From Voacanga thouarsii (taxonomy: Eukaryota > Streptophyta > Magnoliopsida > Gentianales > Apocynaceae), in NCBI GenBank assembly GCA_026120185.1, contig JANUWF010001101.1, forward strand, positions 6,450,001-6,514,000: a DNA stretch of 64,000 nucleotides. Direction: 5' to 3'. A program made the position numbers and the translations under genes. Position 1 is the stretch's first letter. Every line of letters starts with the position of its first letter. The notes under the pieces are model-generated. The model did not search any database, had not been told where the DNA came from, and saw only the letters and a list, made by a program, of their open reading frames with translations. This document shows positions 56,978-64,000 of the stretch, piece after piece.

Positions 56978-57224
56978 TTTTTTTTTGCCCAAAACGTGGA
57001 GAAAGAAATGGTGTATATTTAGCATATGGCGTGTGATGTGTCCTGCCACGTCATTGACACGTCGGATAGAAGAAACCACGTCATTCCGTTAATAACAGTT
57101 CTGTTAAGGGAGGCTATTTTGTACTCAATTTTACAAGTTCAATAGTGTAATCTATCCCAAAAAATCTTTAAAGGCAACATTGTCAAAAATAAAAAAGTTC
57201 GAGGGCCATTTTGGATTTTAAGCC
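56978..57224 (-). repeat. Right terminal inverted repeat of the MULE
   Basis: Inverted partner of 47943-48202. On the minus strand it begins GGCTTAAAATCCAAAATGGC. Confidence 0.9.
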
Positions 57225-57234
57225 AAAGAATTTA
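57225..57234 (+). repeat. Target-site duplication of the MULE, right copy
   Basis: AAAGAATTTA, identical to 47933-47942. Confidence 0.92.
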
Positions 57235-60200
57235 TGGGAGTTTACTTGCTTTATCACCATATGATAAGTTGTCAGGATTTGTCACCACGTAGACAACGCT
57301 ATCGCCGTTACTTATTTCTTCTGGATTTCTTCCTTCAAGCGGGCCTTTAATAAAAAAAAAAAAAAAATCATTGTTGTAACTCGCAATTACAATCTGTTCA
57401 CTAAACTATTGTGGAATCCATTCAAATATAAGTTTTTGCTTCGAAAAATTACTAACTCGCGCAAAAATTTTAGCATCACCAAGCTGTATTTGGATAACAA
57501 TTGTTTGCAAACAAAGTTTCTCAACCCAATTATAATTTTTTTAATTTTCGATTCTCATTTTTAAAAATATTATTTACTTACAAAACATTACATTTTTTTT
57601 TTTATTTTAACACTACATTTTCTCCCTTAAACCAATGTATTTTTTTTAATTTAAATTCTTTCTCAAATCAAACTAATTTTTCTCATATAAGTTTATATCT
57701 AACTAAATCCAATTAAATGTTTATTATTATATTCCCCTCCTCCTTCTTTCTTCCGCTGGTATACTGTAGGATTTCCTTTTATATTAGACCATAATACTCT
57801 AGGAGTTTGGAGAGAGAAATTTAAGAAACTATATTATACAATTGTTAAATTATCACAAAAAGAATCTTGTATAACATAAATAATTTTATATTAAGACTCT
57901 TGAAATGTTTAATGTTTAAATTAGTTCGAAATATTGGACAAGCAAAATATTATACTTCATTATTATCTGTTTTTTAATAAGAAAGAAGTCATTTCTACCA
58001 TTATTGTAGGAAAAATGGACACTTTGAAGCTCTACTATTGCGCAAAAGAGTGGGTAATACAACGGGTTCCATTTGAAGTTCCTATTACCAAGAAATTTCA
58101 AAGAAAAAAAGAAGATTTCAAATATCTTCCAAGTCTATATAAGAAGGGGCTTGTAAGAAGAAACGATATTAAAATATTTCTTTCAAAGAGTTTTTAAAGT
58201 GGCATCTTTTATAGTGAGTAACTAATTTGAAATGTAATCATTCATGCAATCATATACCGATTAAGTTTTATTTAAATGTCATTTTTTATCATTTTCATTA
58301 TAAATTATTATAAACTTATTTAAGTTCACTTAAAAGTATCTAAATCAATTTGAAGGACGTAGGTGTGGTGTTGACTCAGGCCTAACCAAATCACATACAT
58401 TATGATTAGTTAATGTATTGAAAGACGATCTATGACACTTGGTATAAGTGTATAATATTACTCTAGAAATTTTTTTCTTGAAATATTTTTTTCTAATTTA
58501 ATTATTATTCATATTGTGCATTAATACACTAATTTTTTAGAGTACATTCATAAAGAAGATTATAGTTATTTTAATTTGACAAGCTTGTGTTCTCCAAAGG
58601 TATAATATAAAAGTCACAACTTTTTAATAGTTCTAGTGAAAAAATTACTATGTAGCAAAAATAGTAAGATAAGTTGTTAATAAGTAATTATTAAGAGTAA
58701 AGTAAAATCAAATTAATGAATATTCATTAAAAAGTTGTGACTTTTAATGAAATATTGTGTTTCTATATAAAAATATTAGAAGAAGTTAAACTTGTAATAG
58801 TAAATAAATAAGTCAGACAGTTATCCATATAGTATACAAAAGAGAACTTAATAAGAGGATAGGCCTTAAGGGCCTTCTTTAACCAAGTATTGAGTGCCTC
58901 AATCTCAAACGATCATCTTCTGTATATGAAAATTTGTGAATAAAAAGTTGAAAATTACTTTCTAATGTAATACTTTCAACCCTTGATTCAGTGAGAAGTG
59001 GAGGTCTTTGATAAATGCGAGGAGTTCAACATTGTTAATCTTCTTTGACATAGTTGCCTGAAGCTCACTTTTGTCATTTCAAATTATAAACTCATAGAAA
59101 CTTTATCTAGGAACTAAGCAATATCTACATTGCACTTTAGTTAACCGGGATGGGTACAAACCACTGCAAATTGCTGTCTGCATTTGTGTCACTAGTCTTC
59201 CATGTTTGCAATTGACGTTTATGGCGTTAGTGCACTTCTATGTATTTCTTCCACCAAGCTGTGTATTCAATTGATAATTGTTTTCTTCGAAATGTACTAC
59301 AATTTTTTGACATGCCAGATGAATCAGTAAGTGATGGCGAAAACTACAGTTTGAACTTAAGAGTTCTTTTCCATGATTAAAGTAAGGCAATCCTTGAACA
59401 AGCATGCATCAAGAATCTGAGGAAGAAGGTTAACTATATAGCATTTGTTAGTTTCCATAATTGATTTGTGAATCGACAATGAAAGAGACTGTGCAACGTG
59501 GTTTTTGAGTCCATACTCCATAGAGCACACTGAAGTGAAACATATATTCGCACTCTTGCATTATAAAAGATGCAAAATACTCTTGATAGTAGACCAATAG
59601 AATCACGCAGCCTTACTAGGAGTAGGTAAAATATTTCTTGAGTTTAAGGAATTAAGGAATACTCTGGAACAAAATAACAAAATTACAAATACAAAGAGGT
59701 TAGAGAATATAAACGAATACAAGCACAAATCAAAGCTCACATGGGCAAACTCCCTCTCTTTTAATTAAAGATCATTATTTTTGCTATTAATAGATTACTA
59801 AACGGGTTCATCTAAGAATCTCCTCAGTTGATGAGTGCTTGTTTTTGGAATAGATTAGACCACATTCACAATCATTTTAAGATGCCCCAAAAAAAAAAAA
59901 AAATCATTTTGAAAAGTTATTTAAAATATATTTCAGAATATTTTTGGATGCCTGTGCAATGGAGCGGAAAAAGGCTCATGTTTTATTTTCTATTTTCATA
60001 GCAATATATAGTTGCTTTATTTCTCATTGGACTTTTAGTGTTCAAGGTAAAATAGGAGAAGGATTATTTGTTTCAGTTTGATACAAAATAGGGGAACTAC
60101 AAAACTTCTTTTCGAGATTGCCTGCATGAGTTCTGTTTTTTTTTTTTTAATTATTAAATAAAACTTTAAATAAAGTCTACTTTTCCACCTTAATACAATG

Positions 60201-60744
60201 AAAGAAAAAAAGTACGAATAGGATGGCAACGGGATGGGCGGGAGATTAGCAATCCCAACTCTGTCCTTCATTTACATCCCGTTTCTCCATTCTCGCCATG
60301 GAAAAATGTGAAGATCTCTCCCCGACTTGCTGGAGACAAAACAATCTCCAATTCCAGCTTAGCGGGAGGCGAGAACCTGATTGGATCTGAAAAAATTTCT
60401 AAATATTTTTTTAGAATTTTTTTTTTGCCTTCGAAATATTTTTATTCAAAATTTTTTTAATCAATTCGAAAACTTTTGTGGTGATTTCTAATAATTTATG
60501 TATTAATCATATCACTAAATTAATAACAATAAAATTGATAATTGATAATTTATCTTTATATTTTTTCTTTTTTCCTCCTTCTCTTCTATTTTATTTTATA
60601 TACATGTATATATATTAATATATTAAAAGTGTATATATATTAGTATGCTGTACTAAAATATATGTATATATGTAATATATTGTTATATATAAATATATAT
60701 ATATGTATGTATGTATGTAGATATGTAGTATATTGTCATATATA
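57235..60744. other. Displaced upstream region of the DHRS12-like gene, then AT-rich intergenic DNA
   Basis: The first 100-200 bases were probably the promoter or leader of the DHRS12-like gene before the MULE inserted. Beyond about 57360 the DNA is AT-rich. A 61-codon plus-strand frame (58015-58197) and several smaller frames have no recognisable domain. Around 58590-58740 the words AAAGTCACAACTTTTTAATAG and AAAAAGTTGTGACTTTTAATG form an imperfect inverted repeat, possibly a small non-coding element. Short TATATG repeats occur at 60600-60750. Confidence 0.5.
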
Positions 60745-61252
60745 TGTAGTATTGCGAATTTAATTCAAAATAGAATCAGTAAATATAAAATTGTAAAATA
60801 AAGATATTAGAAGAAGAGAGAAAAGAGAGAATCACTTAAATACGATTTCATTGATTGTTCGTTTGTTTACATATGATATGACCCATATTTATAGAGGTTT
60901 CGATACATCATTTGAAAGGATAAGAAATGAATTTAATAAATGCTATTTTATCTCATCCATTAATAACCTTAGAAAAATGAACAGTCACGTTATCTTTAAG
61001 ATAAATGGATAGAATGAAGAAAATGAATAACACTCCCCCTTGGACGTTCATTTTCAACCACTTCGAAAAATGCCTCGTTAAAAACCTTTATAGGAAAAAT
61101 CTTGTAGGACAAAAACCTAGTGAAGGAAAAGAGTACACTTTCCGTTTTAGAGGGAATACTACCTCATTAAAAACTTGACTAAGAAGAAACCCAATAGGAA
61201 AAAATCTTGATTAGGAAAAAAGAGTACAGTATACATACTCCCCCTCTTAATA
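60745..61252 (-). mobile_element. 3' LTR and purine tract of a Ty1/copia element
   Basis: On the minus strand a purine tract (GAGGGGGAGTA, about 61237-61247) is followed by TGTATACTGTACTC at 61236 and, some 490 bp further on, the end CAATACTACA at about 60745. The repeated GTTTTTAA and CCTAATC/CCTAGTG-type phrases and AAGGGGGAGTG are typical of Tork-type copia LTRs. The second LTR is not in the window. Confidence 0.6.
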
Positions 61253-61258
61253 ACATCT

Positions 61259-62260
61259 TCAAAACGACTTTATGTCTTTCAACCGATGCATTCTAATTTT
61301 ATATTCTAATTTTTCAAATGAAGCAATCGGCAATGCCTTAGTAAATAAATCTGTCAGATTTTCACATGATCGAATCTGTTGCACATCTATTTCATCTCTT
61401 TTCTGGAATTCGTGAGTAAAGAAAAATTTTGGTGAAATATGTTTTGTCCTATCTCCTTTAATATATCCACCTCTTAATTGAGTTATACAAACTGCATTAT
61501 CTTCATAAAGAGGTATTGAAATTTCCTTTTCAGAAGATAATCCACAATTTTCTCGGATATAATGGATCATTGATCTCAACCACACACATTCTCGGCTTGC
61601 CTCGTGAATAGCTATAATTTCAGCATGATTAGAAGAAGTAGCTGCAATAGATTATTTTGTAGAGCGCCATGATATAGCAGTACCACCACATGTAAATAAA
61701 TAACCAGTTTGAGAACGTGCTTTATGTGGATCGGATAGATAACCAGCATCAGCATATCCAATCAACATTTGACTGGTTCTATTTGAATAAAATAATCCAA
61801 GATCCATTGTCCCTTGGAGATATCTTAGGACATGTTTAATCCCATTCTAATATCATTGTGTTGGGGAAGAACTAAATCTTGCTAATAAATTCACAGAAAA
61901 TGCTATATCAGATCTAGTATTATTAGCAAGGTACATCAATGCGCCAATTACATTGAGATATGGTACTTCAAGACCAAGTAGTTCATTATTTTCTCGAGGT
62001 AAAAAATTATCTTTATTTATATCTAACGACCTCATGACCATTGAAGAACTTAATGGATGTGCTTTGTCCATATAAAATATTTTAAGAACTTTTGTTGTAT
62101 ATGTTGATTGATGAATAAAAATACCATATTCCAAATGCTCAATTTGTAAACCAAGACAAAACTTGGTTCTGTCAAAATCCTTGATTTCAAATTCTTGCTT
62201 CAGGCTATTTCTTACCTTTTGGAGTTCTTCTGGAGTTTCAATAAGGTTAATATCCTAGAG
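61259..62260 (-). pseudogene. End of Ty1/copia pol: reverse transcriptase end and RNase H (decayed)
   Basis: The minus strand shows the end of RT (a KDFDRTKFCLGLQIEHLE-like stretch near 62150, then IGALMYLANNTRSDIAF at about 61900). RNase H follows in pieces (GYADAGYL and SQTGYLF near 61700, ISIPLYEDNAVCITQL and GDRTKHISPKFF at 61400-61520) and ends with LTDLFTKALP. Frameshifts near 61850 and 61600 and a stop within the RNase H break it. Homology to copia ends near 62260, where the movement-protein remnant begins, so the 5' part is lost. Confidence 0.8.
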
Positions 62261-62279
62261 TCGAGATTAATACCTTGTA

Positions 62280-63216
62280 GATGGGTAGCTACGGAGGATA
62301 CTGAATGTCAAGGTAGTTGGATTCTTGATGAAGAGGCAATAGATTGGGGATATGAAATCCTTTGGCTGAGAGATCTTTGAAAAGTAATTTCTACAGATCC
62401 ACAGGAGAATTGTCTGATTTCTGATACAGTAGAATTTTCTGGTTTATCAGAAGGAGTTGCATCAATTAGAAGCCAATTGGAAAGAAGACTTATTCAATTC
62501 CAGGAGATAAGCTTGGGAGTTGAAAGATGAGATCTTTGCAAATTGGTTTGAAAAAGAACAGTTTCTCTTTTGTTAGATGTTTTCATAGCACCAGTATTAA
62601 AAGCAGAAGTCATTGCCTTATACTGAATTCTATAAATGATAGCAACAGGAAGAGAACCTGTTTTGATCTTGTAATTGGCAGTTTTAACATTGAGTGTCAG
62701 ACTATCCAATATATTTAGAACTTAAAGAGATACAATAAAGTTTGGAAAACAATCAAAATGAACTGGTCCACTGCAAAGGCTAGTTTCTACCATGCCTAAG
62801 AGTGAATCATTAAAATCTACGAATCTGGTATCCTGGAGACATAGAAGGAGAGAAGTATCAAATCCTTCTCTGGAGAGGGGTTTGGCTGCAATTTGGACAA
62901 GTCCAAAATGGATATAATTATATTTTTGTTGGAAACGTTGAATTGCACTGGTAGAAAGAAGTCTAATTTCTTAACAGTCAGAATCAATTTGAACTATTTC
63001 TTCAACATTCCTGATGACATAGTCACGAGTAAGTGACCATTTGAGAGATTTATAAATCTCATTGGGAGAAAATTTGGGAATTTTTCAGTTGTCAATAGAT
63101 TGTTGAAGGTCAGAGTAATTAAACTCTTCCTTCAATTTTGAAGAATTTTGAGAAGAAGCATTAGAGAAAGAAGAGAACGAAGTGGACTTGGAAAAGGGGT
63201 AGAGGAAGGAAGACAT
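62280..63216 (-). pseudogene. Endogenous caulimovirid-like movement protein remnant
   Basis: On the minus strand, from an ATG at 63216 with a Ser/Phe-rich start, the frames resemble the movement protein of plant pararetroviruses (viral MP family). Segments seen are NYIHFGLVQIAAKPLSREG, LQDTRFVDFNDSLLG, ETSLCSGPV and YKIKTGSLPVAIIYRIQYKA. In the virus this protein opens plasmodesmata for spread from cell to cell. Stops lie near 63090, 62970 and 62720, and the region after about 62500 has further breaks, so it is not functional. No coat protein, protease or RT of the same virus was seen. It may be an integrated virus fragment, or a movement-protein domain carried by a plant repeat family. Confidence 0.65.
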
Positions 63217-64000
63217 GATGCAAATCTTTAAGAAAAGCAGTTAAATAAAACGCACGAAAAACAGATGGATGTACTTACTTCCCGTAACTTGGTGATCATT
63301 ACCATTAAGTTCCATAAGAAAGATATTCAAGTTTTCAGTTAGTTATGATGTAAAATATGGAGATCTGTTTGTGAGTATAATGTTAGAATTTGTGGACTCC
63401 TAAACGCGGAAAACATTCATGAATCCCTCCCGAGGACCCAAGTAAATGATTAAGATGATCTAAGGTTTAAGAATTACCTCTGGTTGCTGTAATCGAAATC
63501 CTTCGATTCTGGTTGCGCTTTTGTACGTTCAACCCGAACAATTACCAGACGCTGCAGTATGCAAACGTCCTCTATCGGATACACACCGCAAACTCACTCG
63601 ATACCCGGGGAGTGCTAGCGCCTAGGGTTTGAGAGGTTTTTTTTTTTCTTTTCTGGTAGAGAATGGCACGAATGTTCTTAACCGAAAATTTGAACTTTTG
63701 AAAAGACGGCTAGGGTTTTCTTAAAAAACCCCCGAACCTCTTAGAGTCCAACCCTAATAATATCTTATCATATTCTAATTTAAATTCAAATTAAAGTAAA
63801 ACTGATATGATAAGATTCTGCCAGTATCTCGGTAATTTAACTAATTAATTTATCGAGTCAGATTCTTATAATCTGGATATCATCCAGATTCATCGAACCT
63901 GGTCACCAGAAAAATAACCTAACAAGTTAGCTTATTGTGTGACTCTATAGGTTCATTTAACACTGGCAGTGTGCCTAAATCATATTTAAATGGCCCACAA
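63217..64000. other. Unassigned, possibly repetitive flank of the movement-protein remnant
   Basis: No reading frame above 60 codons. The block 63440-63640 is GC-richer with short T and A runs after it, resembling a leader or LTR of a repeat family, but I see no matching second copy in the window. Confidence 0.35.

Larger units (their letters stand above)
47943..57224 (+). mobile_element. Mutator-like element (MULE), two convergent genes, long inverted repeats
   Basis: A 9.28-kb element bounded by inverted repeats of about 250 bp beginning GGTTTAAAACCCAAAATG on the left and GGCTTAAAATCCAAAATG (inverted) on the right, with a perfect 10-bp target duplication. It holds a mudrA-like transposase reading rightwards, a fragment of an HMG-box gene, and a GRF zinc-finger gene reading leftwards from near the right repeat. 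Each gene starts next to its own terminal repeat, as in maize MuDR. The inverted repeats are roughly 88% identical by eye, and the transposase has stops, so the copy is old and probably immobile by itself. Confidence 0.92.

Noticed and set aside
58015..58197. 61-codon plus-strand frame with charged composition
   Set aside because: No recognised domain, no splice or promoter support and AT-rich surroundings; chance ORF.

Overview
This is nuclear DNA of a flowering plant, most likely a eudicot. The genes carry GT-AG introns, the intergenic DNA is AT-rich with long TA microsatellites, and the transposons are typical plant families: Tat-type Ty3/gypsy, Ty1/copia, chromovirus, Mutator-like and Stowaway-like. 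The species cannot be named from the sequence. No rRNA, tRNA, CRISPR or bacterial-type feature was seen.

Layout. 1-6.3 kb: AT-rich DNA with one possible start of a minus-strand gene (1928-2386), a possible solo LTR and two sets of tandem duplications. 6.4-6.6 kb: the first exon of an eIF(iso)4G-like gene with a short upstream ORF; no later exon of that gene is recognisable here. 6.78-17.74 kb: a broken Tat-lineage Ty3/gypsy element on the minus strand (about 95% LTR identity by eye). Its pol has two RNase H domains. Between pol and the 3' LTR it carries a spliced gene on the opposite strand with a plant mobile domain (PMD) and a coiled coil. 17.7-23 kb: mostly featureless AT-rich DNA with one MITE.

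23.1-41.5 kb: two direct tandem copies of a plant choline kinase gene, each with seven coding exons of nearly identical lengths and matching untranslated 5' exons. Copy A (23662-26949, 342 aa) is compact. Copy B (32324-41482, 349 aa) has a Stowaway-like MITE in intron 3 and a 4.9-kb Ty1/copia element, antisense, in intron 6. Both reading frames are intact, so both may be active in the first step of the CDP-choline route to phosphatidylcholine.

42.15-47.87 kb: an intact ten-exon minus-strand gene for a DHRS12-like short-chain dehydrogenase (322 aa); its long intron 9 holds the 3' end of an old chromovirus. 47.94-57.22 kb: a Mutator-like element (MULE) with about 250-bp terminal inverted repeats and a perfect 10-bp target duplication, inserted about 70 bp upstream of that gene's start codon. 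The MULE holds a decayed mudrA-type transposase, a fragment of an HMG-box gene, and a second, convergent, intact two-exon gene for a GRF zinc-finger/coiled-coil/membrane-anchor protein. The two-gene layout resembles maize MuDR, but the second gene is unrelated to mudrB. This is the most interesting structure in the window.

57.2-64 kb: AT-rich DNA, then the 3' end of a Ty1/copia element (60745-62260) next to a broken minus-strand remnant of a caulimovirid-like movement protein (62280-63216).
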